Assembly: GCA_030549775.1 (NCBI GenBank)
Contig: CM060181.1
Span: 36,178,563 to 36,242,562 of the forward strand
Origin: Tamarix chinensis
Lineage: Eukaryota; Streptophyta; Magnoliopsida; Caryophyllales; Tamaricaceae
Direction: 5' to 3'
DNA length: 64,000 nucleotides
Position 1 is the stretch's first letter. Each line of letters starts with the position of its first letter. Made by a program: the position numbers and the translations under genes. Below, one piece after another: positions 22,101 through 30,087 of the stretch. The notes beneath the pieces were generated by a model that saw only the letters and a list, made by a program, of their open reading frames with translations, did no database searches and was not told the DNA's origin.

Positions 22101-24824
22101 GATTTATGCAAGAAATCCAAATCACTTGTTGATTTGTGAATAGAATATGGGTATCATCATACTTTGTATCTCACTCTATACAACTAGTCATGTGTGAAGT
22201 TGTTAGATAAGTGCAACCCTTCAAAGTGGAAGGAGCAACTTTCTGCCACCCTTTGACGACACAACTATATTAAAAGAGCTAGAGAGTGCATTTCATGTGG
22301 TATTCTTCTTTTGCTTAATAAGAGTTTGGCTTAGAAAAAAATCACCGAAGGTTTAGCCTTACTTATTATTAGAGGCTGTTCGACATTAAGTCCTCCATGC
22401 CTCTGCATTTTAATATGGTAGTTGACATACTATTGTTGTCATTGATGAAATCGTTGGTGTGTAGCAAGTTACTTGTTTACACTCAATAACATGTTGATGC
22501 CTGAACTTGCAATGTTAGTTGCTAAGGCGATGGTTAGGATGGAAAACCCAACTCACAAAAAGACACTTAATTAAATGAATAAAGTGTGTCCTCTTTGCTT
22601 AAGATTGATGGCATGCTAATAGTGGATCATATTCATATGGAGGGTCTGCAATGCATGTTAGCTTACTTGGCAATGCCTTCAAGAGTATCACGGGTCTTCA
22701 CTAACCACTAGGTTGAGCTAATACTCTTGGCCTCACCAATGTAGATAGGGTCATTAACAAATTGAGCCGACTCGGCTCAACTCATTAAGGATTCGACTTG
22801 AGTCATTCTTTTAGGTAAACAAATCAAGCTTGAGCCATGTAAGGCTCAGCTCATTTGAGTTGGCTTGAATTCGGCTCTAGCTCAACTTGTTAGTTAGCTC
22901 ATTTATAAGTTGAGCTCGTTTGTATAAAAATTACTTGATAAACGAGTCGAATACTTAAATGAGTCGTTAATCAAGTGGATACTAAAATAATTTAATTTAA
23001 TTTAACTTTTAAATAAGTCGAATAGTTTAATGAATTAAGATTCATTTCGTTAAACAAGTCTAGTCAAATAGTTTGTGAACCTTTCAAGCCAAACTAGAGC
23101 CTTCAGAAAAAAACAACTAAATGAGCCGAGTGGGGTTTGGCTCGATTCAGCTAGTCAAAAACCCTAGCTGCAAAGGCCCAGGACCCCCAATTATGAGTCC
23201 ACCCCATGGAAAACACACCCCATGAAATTACTGTATATAAAAACCACCCTTACAATTGAAAAGGATACATAGATTTCAACACCACACCTTCTTATCCACT
23301 CTCTCTCTATTCTCTACTATAGCTATCTACACCCATCTCCTTCTCCCAAATGCTCCACCGTACCACCAGGCTTTATTTTCTATCATCGGAAGAAGAAATA
23401 AACGAGAAAAATGATCATATTGAGAAAGCATAGCCCAAGTCCAAACAAGTGCATAATAACACATAAGATGCAAGCAGGTGGATCTTGATGGTGGGAGAAA
23501 AGGGAGGCAAATACCTAAAGAGCAGCACTATGATAGCCATCACCATCATCGAAGATGAATTACCAACAGCAAGAAACACAGGAAGTGTAGTTGCACAAGG
23601 AGACAGAGCAGGGACAAGGACGAGACCAGCAACAGCCATTTTCTCCATAGGTTGTTGGTGTGAATGACTATGACCACCTTTCCCAGAGAGAAATAACAAA
23701 ATGTAACTCCCGCCAAGAACCACCAACAGCAATGAAGCTAACTTATGTACAGTTTCCTCCCCAGCAATTGTGTTAGCCATGGTTATGGCTGTTATACCAA
23801 GAAGTGAAGTCGATATGACATGCAAGACTGCTCCAAATACAGCTGCATGAGAAGTAGATATAATGTCATATATGAACTGTGACAAAAAAGGTGTACTCTG
23901 AAAACAATATTCTGCACGTTCGAAATTAGTCATTGGATTTAAATGTCAGCAACTGGTTTGTACAGAGTCCCTTAGTGAAATGGTAAGCCAAATGCACTGT
24001 GACGCATAATGCAATACTACCAAGTTTGCTTAATGGTACCACCCACCTATACCAATTCGTATAATTTTCCTCAAGCATGCATTGGAAGGTATTAGAAAGA
24101 TCTGCCATAGAACAAAGTCATGTAATAATTGTTCACATGGTAATTAATCTCCATTTCATGTTCTGAAACCAATCGGTCAATTTCCCTTCCAGAGTGCCGT
24201 GGCAGCATCAAAAGAGGGAGGGAGCATACAGTCCTTGAAAGAATAAAACTGCACATTACTCAGTTTCTGATCGCTGCTTGAAGCTGTAGTTTTGATCAAC
24301 AAAGTAATAGAATGGAGATTAAATAGCTTCCAATATGAAATGGAGGGAATCAAACTCTAAGCAGAAACGAAGTCAGAGAATCAAAGAAGAAACTCCCTCC
24401 ATTACACGACTTAGTTTTGAGATTTCATAGGTAATGAGCTATCCCAAACAAAGTTGATACTGCAAAAGATTAACCAGAAGAATCTCTTGTCCTTGAGTTT
24501 GGGATCAGCATTCCACAGGGGATCAGGTCAGATTCGTATGCGAGAACATGACCTTTGTTCTAAGCTGACATGTAATCATCAGTGCTGAACACCACAAACT
24601 GATATTCTATAGATCTAGAAATTTCGAAACAAACTCAGAAAAAACGAACAGGATCGCAACCGAGAGAGAGACTTACTGACAAGGAGGGTTCGAGAAAGAG
24701 TCCATTTCTGAGCACGACCAACGATGGAGAACGGGAGCCAATGGGTAGGAATAAATGAATGCAGAAGTGAAACTGTGGCAATTCCTCCGATTGTAGATAG
24801 ATCTTCTGGTCCTATGCCTTCCAT
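6887..24824 (-). CDS. Spliced gene: six-helix His-rich membrane protein (NicO/UreH-like), 231 aa
   Basis: Three exons join in frame: 24824-24677 (148 nt), 23842-23515 (328 nt) and 7106-6887 (220 nt). Together they make 696 nt, or 231 codons plus TGA. All introns are GT-AG (phases 1 and 2). The protein has about six hydrophobic segments (roughly residues 10-32, 51-73, 84-102, 118-142, 148-172, 188-205). A histidine loop GHSHSH lies near 106-111, a Pro/Cys segment [11 protein letters not shown] at 127-137, and a tail HDHDHDHH at 206-213. Helix 1 carries HSFIPTH (22-28), which has the spacing of the HX4DH signature of nickel/cobalt permeases but with Thr for Asp. Such His-rich loops and PC motifs are typical of the NicO/UreH-like superfamily, so metal handling is an inference; I do not know a confirmed substrate or symbol. 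The frame is intact, unlike everything else in the window. Intron 2 is unusually long (16,408 bp). Confidence 0.88.
7244..7485 (+). repeat. Tandem duplication, two about 120-bp units in intron 2
   Basis: TCTATGAARAGTGCAC begins at 7244 and again at 7364. Both units continue through GTGCTTTAAT, TTTGACTAAAAGAC, CAGTGAAGAGCT and GCCAAATG. The units have diverged by substitutions and small indels. Confidence 0.8.
7486..7813. other. Intron sequence without recognised content
   Basis: I see no gene, conserved motif or repeat partner here. Short open frames on both strands encode nothing recognisable. Confidence 0.4.
7814..9105 (-). repeat. 3' LTR of the intronic gypsy element
   Basis: On the minus strand it starts TGATGCAGGG and ends TGTATCA. 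It matches 13004-13580 and 15640-15872, for example at TTTGAAAGTACAC and GCTTGATTGA. A hAT-like element (8182-8518) is inserted in it. Confidence 0.82.
8182..8518. mobile_element. hAT-like non-autonomous element with GCTCG subterminal repeats
   Basis: This block is absent from the matching position of the partner LTR (near 13380-13390), so it is an insertion. It is full of GCTCGGCTCG, AAACGAGC and CTCGACTCG repeats. One end reads CAGCCCTA, a common hAT-type terminus. Flanking octamers TCTACTAA and TCTACAAG match at 6 of 8. It has no coding capacity. Confidence 0.65.
10435..10650 (-). pseudogene. Reverse transcriptase/RNase H connection fragment (gypsy)
   Basis: The frame contains [20 protein letters not shown] followed by [15 protein letters not shown]. 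This is the typical connection segment after the polymerase domain of plant gypsy elements. It belongs to the same element as the fragment at 10916-11260. Confidence 0.78.
10916..11260 (-). pseudogene. Reverse transcriptase fragment (gypsy)
   Basis: The frame holds the N-terminal part of a Ty3/gypsy reverse transcriptase: [20 protein letters not shown], then [20 protein letters not shown]. Known relatives have a lysine-rich KKDG here and a longer linker before it, so this copy carries a deletion. The YxDD catalytic box is not in this piece. Confidence 0.75.
12984..13000 (-). other. Primer-binding site (initiator tRNA-Met type) of the intronic gypsy element
   Basis: The minus strand reads TGGTATTAGAGCTTAGG three bases inside the 5' LTR. 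This is close to the TGGTATCAGAGC used by many plant LTR retrotransposons. Confidence 0.8.
13004..13580 (-). repeat. 5' LTR of the intronic gypsy element, inner part
   Basis: It matches 7814-8735 of the 3' LTR (after removing the hAT-like insertion), for example GATAGTAAACAA, GGCCAAG and GGTGAAAAGTA/TAGTGAAAAGTA. Its outer part continues at about 15640 after a nested insertion. Confidence 0.8.
13596..14150 (+). pseudogene. Broken coding-like fragment with a CCHC-like end
   Basis: From an ATG near 13600 the frame starts [15 protein letters not shown] and runs on with scattered stops through [10 protein letters not shown]. It later reads [13 protein letters not shown] and KCFHFN, stop, TGHDRRKC. 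That last part looks like a zinc knuckle (C-x2-C-x4-H-x4-C) whose second Cys became Phe and whose next residue became a stop. A degraded gag-like or nucleic-acid-binding protein is possible. I do not recognise the family. Confidence 0.35.
14702..14720 (+). repeat. AC dinucleotide microsatellite
   Basis: There are about nine to ten AC units within the 2-kb insertion. Confidence 0.88.
15640..15872 (-). repeat. 5' LTR of the intronic gypsy element, outer part
   Basis: It matches 8800-9105 of the 3' LTR (GACTTAGCAACC, CTTGATTG, AGGGTTTAGCTTTGCTTC against AGGGTTTTGCTTCC). It ends CTTGCATCA, mirroring CCTGCATCA at 9105. Confidence 0.78.
15873..17527. other. Intron sequence without recognised content
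   Basis: There are moderate open frames on the minus strand (16431-16781 and 16993-17214), but neither shows a family I recognise and both are likely chance. No repeats were matched to other parts of the window. Confidence 0.35.
17528..17904. repeat. LTR (left copy) of a second intronic LTR element
   Basis: It aligns with 20849-21816 across its whole length, for example AAATTAGATGAAAT, TTGATTGTGC, CTAATTCTCCCAAC and GACCAATTA. Its ends read TGGGATGAT and TAACA. The orientation is undetermined, because no clear primer site or polypurine tract was found on either strand. Confidence 0.75.
18139..18663 (+). pseudogene. Endogenous geminivirus-like Rep fragment (C-terminal part)
   Basis: One frame runs from about 18139 to the stop at 18661-18663. 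It shows the conserved C-terminal region of geminivirus replication-associated protein: [11 protein letters not shown], then AIVLCKPG, then FHIWTL. The segment before 18340 is weaker but in the same frame. Breaks are stops at 18340, 18352 and 18466, and an A-run plus GA microsatellite inserted after the WTL motif. The N-terminal nicking domain is absent, so it cannot work. In live viruses this protein initiates rolling-circle replication and its C-terminal half is the ATPase/helicase. Endogenous geminiviral sequences are known from Nicotiana and Dioscorea genomes. The same-strand REn-like frame immediately downstream supports the call. Confidence 0.72.
18525..18556 (+). repeat. A-run and GA microsatellite inside the Rep-like fragment
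   Basis: Eleven A residues are followed by about eleven GA units, interrupting the viral-like frame without shifting it obviously. Confidence 0.88.
18800..19060 (+). pseudogene. Endogenous geminivirus-like REn (C3) fragment
   Basis: The frame includes [19 protein letters not shown], which has the look of the central conserved region of the geminivirus replication enhancer. An in-frame TGA lies at 18827, and the C-terminal part is eroded into low-complexity Phe/Ile. Its position, same strand and about 140 bp after the Rep stop, is the gene order Rep then REn found in begomovirus-like genomes. A TrAP-like frame between the two was not resolved. Confidence 0.6.
19324..19581 (-). pseudogene. Possible geminivirus-like coat-protein remnant
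   Basis: A minus-strand open frame contains [15 protein letters not shown] and [12 protein letters not shown]. It lies where a coat-protein gene converging on Rep/REn would be expected. The resemblance is only impressionistic, and the surrounding minus-strand sequence (about 19090-19860) changes frame repeatedly. It could be a chance frame. Confidence 0.3.
19740..20260. mobile_element. Possible MITE with inverted CCAAACC-rich ends
   Basis: The left end (TTAACCAAGCCAAACCATA) and the reverse complement of the right end (TAAACCATTAATCAAACCATA) are similar and both carry TTTGGTTTGG-like repeats. No clean target duplication was found. Confidence 0.35.
20261..20848. other. Internal part of the second LTR element, unassigned
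   Basis: The plus strand is rich in GGTAGT and GTGGT. No polyprotein, primer site or viral motif is recognised. Confidence 0.35.
20849..21816. repeat. LTR (right copy) of the second intronic LTR element
   Basis: The ends are TGAGATAAT and ATAACA. It pairs with 17528-17904 once the nested hAT-like element (21080-21637) is removed, giving about 400 bp. Flanking pentamers GGTAA and CTAAA do not form a convincing target duplication. Confidence 0.75.
21080..21637. mobile_element. hAT-like non-autonomous element nested in an LTR
   Basis: The block is absent from the partner LTR (near 17740). Terminal sequences CTGGGCTTAAATAAG and, inverted, TAGAGCTATAAATAAG are similar. Flanking octamers CTAAGGAC (21072-21079) and CTAAAGAC (21638-21645) match at 7 of 8, the hAT target size. 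The interior has AAGCTTGA and GAGCTTGAGC repeats. Confidence 0.7.
21817..22745. other. Intron sequence without recognised content
   Basis: I see no gene, repeat partner or mobile-element signature in this part of intron 2. Confidence 0.35.
22746..23166. mobile_element. hAT-like element with TAGGG termini and GAGCC repeats
   Basis: It begins TAGGGTCATTAAC and ends with AAAAACCCTA, so TAGGG ends are inverted. Subterminal GAGCCGACTCGGCTC resembles the element at 8182-8518. No good 8-bp duplication was seen. Confidence 0.5.
23167..23514. other. Intron 2 sequence next to exon 2
   Basis: CT-rich stretches (23290-23350) occur. The 5' splice site is at its right end. Nothing else is recognised. Confidence 0.4.
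23515..23842 (-). CDS. Exon 2 of the membrane-protein gene (residues 50-158)
   Basis: This exon encodes two helices, the loop GKGGHSHSH, and the [11 protein letters not shown] segment with the following helices. It starts after the acceptor AG at 23844-23843 and ends at TTTAG followed by the donor GTATTT (23514-23509). Joining phase 2 here to exon 3 makes a Ser codon and continues the hydrophobic helix smoothly (LLF then STVTVMTSL). Confidence 0.88.
23843..24676 (-). other. Intron 1 (834 bp) of the membrane-protein gene
   Basis: The intron begins with GTAAGT and ends with TCATGCAG on the minus strand, in phase 1. I see no recognisable mobile element inside it. Open frames read through both splice sites (around 23850-24100 and 24615-24670) but contain no conserved membrane-protein sequence and are not coding. 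Confidence 0.85.
24677..24824 (-). CDS. Exon 1 of the membrane-protein gene (residues 1-49)
   Basis: The ATG at 24824-24822 opens a frame beginning [10 protein letters not shown] and encoding the first membrane helix with the HSFIPTHW motif. The exon stops at the donor GTAAGT (minus strand, 24676-24671), leaving one nucleotide of codon 50. It is the first ATG of this frame, and the preceding bases AAA (minus strand) suit a plant start. Confidence 0.85.
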
Positions 24825-25620
24825 TTTCAGAAACCCAACTCTTCCTCAGACCCCAACTCAAATGCCTATATTTCTCTATCAAGATTGATCTATTGTTACC
24901 AGTATGTGAATAAATTGTTGATTTGATCTGGCATTTGTTAGCTTCTTGTCACGTGCTCGTGCTCAGAGTCAGAGGTTCCCCCGGCAACCTCAGCAACCAC
25001 GCACAACACTGCTGGTAAGATTTCGAAATAACACTACAAAAAATGTGGGAAAATACACCTAGTAGCACCAGACGGATAATATGAACATTAACATTGAGCC
25101 ACGAAGAGCACCTTTATTTATACGGTTTATTCTCAAATCCCGAAATGTGTTATTATTTCCCACACAAAAATCACAAACCCTAGTCTAAACCATAAAACGA
25201 TCCTAACATTGTTTTTTTAAATATTAAATATTATCTGTCTTACTACATATATATAATATTATTATCTGTCTCATAGAACGAGAAGCTCAACTAATATCTT
25301 GCATCCATAATTTTTTATGGTATATTTGTCTTTTTTGCAGCAACTTGTATGTCCGAGGCTATCTCATCACATAGCCCCAACAACTTACTCTATTGACCTA
25401 AAGCCCTCTTGCTTGTCTGTGAACCTATGCAATACAATAGCCTATACATTCCATCTCGGTAGAGTTTGGGATTCCCTAACAAGCATCAACCAATGAGGTA
25501 GCCACAATCTCCTCAAGGTACACTCACGAATACAGTACAATGCCTGTTGACTAACAAGGTAATGAACTGTTCCGATACCACTTGTCTCGTACTAAGAAGT
25601 TCAGACCCTATTATGCCTTA
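24825..25620 (-). promoter_or_regulatory. Upstream region of the membrane-protein gene (presumed 5' UTR and promoter)
   Basis: This lies directly upstream of the ATG and is the only non-repetitive-looking sequence before the transposons beginning near 25626. A somewhat GC-richer stretch (24940-25020) may mark the transcript start. No TATA box or cis-element could be assigned firmly. A CACTA-like terminus may begin at 25026. Confidence 0.3.
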
Positions 25621-25625
25621 GTGAG

Positions 25626-26950
25626 GTTAGTAGAGGTGATAAAAGTTGATCCGATCCGTATAAAATTTGACCCAACATAACTTAATAAATTCATCAACCC
25701 AACTCGACCTAAATCAAACCCTAAACTAACCCAACTCAACGTTAACCCGAATATAAGAAACCTGACTTGACTCCAACCTGTAATTTGACATCAACCGACC
25801 CGTTATCAACCCGACCTACCACCAACCCGATATGCTATCAACTTGACCCGACTGGGTTCAACAAAACTGAATTCAATATTAATTAGTTATGATTATAAAA
25901 ATAATACATATATCTTATTATTTATTTAAAGCTTTTAAAAAAAATATTGTTATTTAAATTTTATTTATTTTTATTACTTTTATTGTGAACTTACTTATTC
26001 ACCAATGATATTCTAATTTTACCATTTTTTGCATAAAAACGCAACATTATAAAGGTATAATAATAAACAAATAGCAATAATAACACATTATTAATCGCAT
26101 GCTTATATAAAGTTAAACTTAATACTTACTTACGAGGTTAATGATTTAAATTAATTTTAGTGGTCAATGTCTAATTCGACCTAAATCTAAAGTAATTCAA
26201 TCAGGATTAGCTCGACCTAAATCCAACCCGACTCTTCAAAACTTAAAAAGACCTAATTCATCAAGTTAACCAAAACTTGACCCGTCAAATTAACTCGAAC
26301 AAGAAATCACCAAAATACGAGATTTCTTAGCCTAATCCTAGCCCGATGGGAATATAAATGGAGCGGGTTTAATATGGGTACGTCCATACCCATATTAGTA
26401 TTAGTACCTGTACCCAAATTCATAGTCATACCCAAACGGGTATCCACTTACACATCCATATCCGTATCCATTTGATATCTGTTACCCGACGAATAATCTA
26501 TTTACATATTAATGGATATTATTAGCGAATAAATTCATTTAAAGTCAAGCCAAAGGATAATTTTAACCTTAATTTATACTATATTTAGTTTAAAATTAAG
26601 GGTAAAGGGGTAATTATATATGAAGTAAACGAATATCGATATGGATATGGGTATGGATATGGGTACGGATATGCATAACCTATACCCATATCCGATGAGT
26701 ATTTTTTTCCAATATCTATATCTATTTATTCATATCCATTTAAGTATTCGATTGATAAAATCCATCGTGTTTTAGATAAAATCTACCCCATTTACATCCA
26801 TAGATTCGACATGATCCAACAAGGTAACTCAAAATAATCTTAACCTAACCCGACTCAAACCCAAGCTACTTCAACCCAAACTCATCCCAACCTAATAAAT
26901 TAATTCGATACAACCCAAATTTACGACAGCCAAAACCTAAAACCGACCAA
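25626..26950. mobile_element. Composite of hAT-like elements rich in AACCCGAC and GGGTATGG repeats
   Basis: The outer parts (25630-25860 and 26820-26950) carry repeated CCCAACTCGACC, AACCCGACC and CCCGACCCGACC units. The two sides look like ends of one element interrupted by the block at 26348-26800. No coding capacity is visible and no clean target duplication was found. Confidence 0.45.
26348..26800. mobile_element. Nested MITE-like element with GGATATGGGTA repeats
   Basis: The left end GGGAATATAAATGGAGCGGG and the inverted right end GGATGTAAATGGGGTAG are similar. The interior alternates CATACCCATA and TATGGATATGGGTA, forming large imperfect hairpins. Confidence 0.5.
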
Positions 26951-27568
26951 ACCCGACCCGACCCACAACCAACCCACAGAGAAGAATAATCCGCAAACAA
27001 CCCAACCCCAATAATGAACCAACATGTTATAACCTAAACCGAACCAGACCCAATTGCCACCTATAGAGGCTAGTAACCCACATATAATATTGCAAAGCAA
27101 TATCCCAAATGTGTGTAGCATCCTAAAATAATAACACATAGATATATGTGGAAGAAACACCAAGTTGTACCTAAAATAGAACATCAACATAGACAACCAT
27201 CGTCCATATTTGCATGGCTCATTTGTAAGATACATAGAAAAGTCATAAGTTGTGACATTCTTCTACAATTCCAACTTCTAGCCCAATTTTTGTTTGTTCT
27301 CCTCTAATATGGGACTCAAAACCCATTTGGTTCATAGGACTAAAATGGTGGAAATTAGGGGTAGATTTAACAAAAGTGTTCTTTGTTAATATGGAAGGGG
27401 TGATAAAATGGGGAAGCAGAATGGGAATAGATTTGCTTAATTCCCACCATATTATTCCTAGGGAAGGGGAGATAATAGGATTCGGGAATGGAAATAGGGG
27501 TTTAAAAGACAAAAATATCCTTATTTAATAACATAGACACGCATATATACAAAAATAAAAAGGATAAT
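26951..27568. other. Unassigned sequence, possible old element with GGGAATGG/ATTCCC motifs
   Basis: GGGAATAG, ATTCCCACC and GGGAATGG motifs at 27415-27500, and ATTCCC motifs just after the solo LTR (32235-32365), suggest the LTR landed inside an older small element. No gene is supported. Confidence 0.3.
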
Positions 27569-27759
27569 TGTAATACTCTAAGCCTTTATTTTAGAATTAA
27601 AAAATAAAATAAAGAATTATTGAATAAAATTTAATTATATGCACCCTTTTTAATAAAATAATAATAATGGCAATAAAAAATGATACAAGAACATAATTAT
27701 TGGAAACTAATTTAATTAACTAACCTAAAATAAATTATAATAATTTCTAAACTAATAAA

Positions 27760-27761
<2 letters not shown>

Positions 27762-27803
<42 letters not shown>
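27762..27803 (+). repeat. TTA trinucleotide microsatellite
   Basis: About fourteen TTA units lie near the start of the solo LTR. Confidence 0.92.
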
Positions 27804-27804
<1 letters not shown>

Positions 27805-27893
27805 CCTTAAAACTCTAAAAATCCAAAACACCTTGCCACCTCATTTTTTATTTTCTTTCCTCTTTTTCTTTATTTTCTTTATTCCTTTTCTTT

Positions 27894-27924
<31 letters not shown>

Positions 27925-29006
27925 GATCGAAAGCTGCGCCCGACGGCAACCCAACCTCTCCTTCCCCCTCCCCTTCTCTTTTTCCTTTCTCCCCCAACTC
28001 AATCTTTTCTTTTTCTTCCCCCATGACCCCCCTCTTTTCCCTTTCTCTTCCTCTCTTTTTTCTTCTTTTCCTTTTTTGCCCCCATCTTCTTCCTCCTGCC
28101 TACACGACACCTGCATGCCACTGTAACTCCACAGCCTCCCCCTCCTCTCTCTCACTCCTCCTTTCCTCTCTCGACCATGCAGGGCATGCAATAGGCACAT
28201 CCCATCCATGGCCCCCCTCCCCTGCCAACTCCCTCTCCCCTTACTTGCTCCCTAACCCCTACAAACCTGTCCCCTGCTAATGTCCCCCCTGTGCAGACGT
28301 ACCAGCCTGCACGTTAGCTAGCATCCACCAACTTCTATTGTCTTCTTCCTCTCCTTATCCACTTCCTCCCTCCCCTGTACCTATTAAAACTCCCTATTCC
28401 CTTCTTCTCTCTCCTTTTTTCTACCCTATCCACCCCTACTCCCTTATTTCTATTGCCCAATCAAATGTCGTCATCATTATCACCTCCACTCCCTCTCATC
28501 CTCTTCCTTACCTCCACTAAGCCATTTCCCTTCCCTTCCTTCCCTTTCCTTTCCTCTCCCCACTCATGCAAAGTGGGCAGCTCGAGCTACCCTTTTGCAC
28601 CCTACGCCACCACTAATGCCGCCTTATGCTACCACCACCACCACCGATCTCATTACACCCCCTACCTCCTTTCCTGCACAGAAGACCCTCTACCACACCA
28701 ACACCTCCACCTCTCCCTTTTTCCCCTCTCATTTCTTCCTTTTCTTCCTCTCTTCATCTTGGGCACCATCGCCATCACCGCTGCCACTGCCACAAGGCCA
28801 CCACCACCACTGACCTCCTAAGCTAGAAAGCTTCACCACCCAAGAAACCCTACCTTCCCTTCCCTTTCCAACCCTAAAAACCTTTTCTTTACACCACCAC
28901 TGCCACACCATCGTCGTTGCTGCCACCCTCACCTGCCTGGTCCTCTCTAGTTACACCCTTCTCCCTCTTACTTGTTTAGTGTATTTTATTTTAATAACTT
29001 ATTATT

Positions 29007-29056
<50 letters not shown>
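29007..29056 (+). repeat. ATC trinucleotide microsatellite
   Basis: There are about sixteen ATC units. The reverse strand would read as a poly-Met run, which is not a gene. Confidence 0.92.
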
Positions 29057-29361
29057 TATTTTGATTAAGAAAATAAGGAAAATGAAAAAATAGGTAGGAA
29101 GAAAGTGAAATAACCTACTTGGTTCTCTCATTATACGTATTGAACAAACATTTCCCCATGAGGAGGCATAGGATTCTTGCTTCAAGCCCAGACATAACTA
29201 GGTAAAGATATAGTTAAGATTCGGGTTGTGTTATGAGTCTTGTGTGTGATGAGTTTTATTGTATGTTATGTGTTTTATTGTATGTTATGTGTAAATATAT
29301 GTGTATGTGAACTAAGTATGTGTGGTGTAGCTTGGCTTGTAAGGAGCTTAGGTATGGTAAG

Positions 29362-30087
29362 TAGGGTTGTTCACGGTTCAAATATCCGATATTTCGGATA
29401 TTTGATTGTCGGATATTTGAAATTTCGGATATCTAAAAATGATATTTGATATTTGATTTGAAACTTCGGATATCCGGAAGATCGGATATTTGAATTTTTG
29501 GATCGGATATCATCGGATATCAAATATAACCGATATTATCCGATTTCAATTTCAAATATAAAAAAATTACCAAATGACAAATATATTTCATATTATCTGA
29601 TTTGTTGAGCGAATGCTGAGCAAATATCCGATTCGCTTAGCAAATATCCGACTTACTCAACAAATATCCAATGTTAAAACTAAAATAAGAAAGGAGTGGA
29701 TGGAGTCTATCGGTATGCAGAGTATTTTTATTTTTATTTTTATAAATATCTAAAAAGGGATTGTATTAAAAATATAATTTCAATTAAATTAAATTTTTCC
29801 TCAAATAATAAATAAAGTAAGTAAAAATTATACACAAACACATATAAATTTATTTATATACAATTATATATAAAATAAAAAATTATAAAAAATGTATAAA
29901 TATTTTTCTTCGGATCGGATATTATTTGTATTTGTCGGATCGGATATTTGGTTTGTTTGACTTTTTGTTGACCGGATTGGATATTTGATTTGAAAAAAAA
30001 AATCGGATCGGTTATTTACTTTTTCGGATCGGATCGCTTCGAATATCGGATCAAATAAGTAGATATCGGATAACATGAACAGCCCTA
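29362..30087. mobile_element. Non-autonomous hAT element with perfect 8-bp target duplication
   Basis: Its termini are TAGGGTTGTTCACGG on the left and, inverted, TAGGGCTGTTCATG on the right. Both flanks are ATGGTAAG (29354-29361 and 30088-30095), identical over 8 bp, the hallmark of hAT insertion. Both ends hold many copies of CGGATATTTG and ATCGGATAT, likely transposase subterminal sites. The AT-rich centre has no transposase frame. It lies inside the solo LTR. Confidence 0.9.

Larger units (their letters stand above)
7107..23514 (-). other. Intron 2 (16,408 bp), packed with nested transposons
   Basis: The donor is GTATTT at 23514 and the acceptor ends TAATGCAG at 7107, both on the minus strand. 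The intron contains a Ty3/gypsy element, an LTR pair around a geminivirus-like fossil, several hAT-like elements and unassigned sequence. The flanking exons join in frame and in the middle of a helix, so no coding exon appears to be missing between them. A non-coding or alternative exon inside the intron cannot be excluded. Confidence 0.8.

Noticed and set aside
23926..24108. Open frame in intron 1 with a start codon
   Set aside because: It is not continuous with the conserved protein, and the splice-defined exons already give a complete frame.
24673..24882. Alternative frame overlapping exon 1
   Set aside because: It is out of frame with the conserved membrane protein and ends at the splice site.
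25026..25345. CACTACAAAAAA at one end and TTTTTTGCAGCA at the other, as in a CACTA-type MITE
   Set aside because: There are three mismatches in twelve at the second end and no 3-bp target duplication; too weak to call.
27833..28826. Overlapping Ser/Pro/Phe-rich open frames on the plus strand
   Set aside because: They follow from CT-rich LTR sequence. The same low-complexity composition appears in the other LTR copies (33660-34150 and 57340-58350) with unrelated frames.
28991..29185. Minus-strand frame with a poly-Met run
   Set aside because: It is the translation of an ATC microsatellite.
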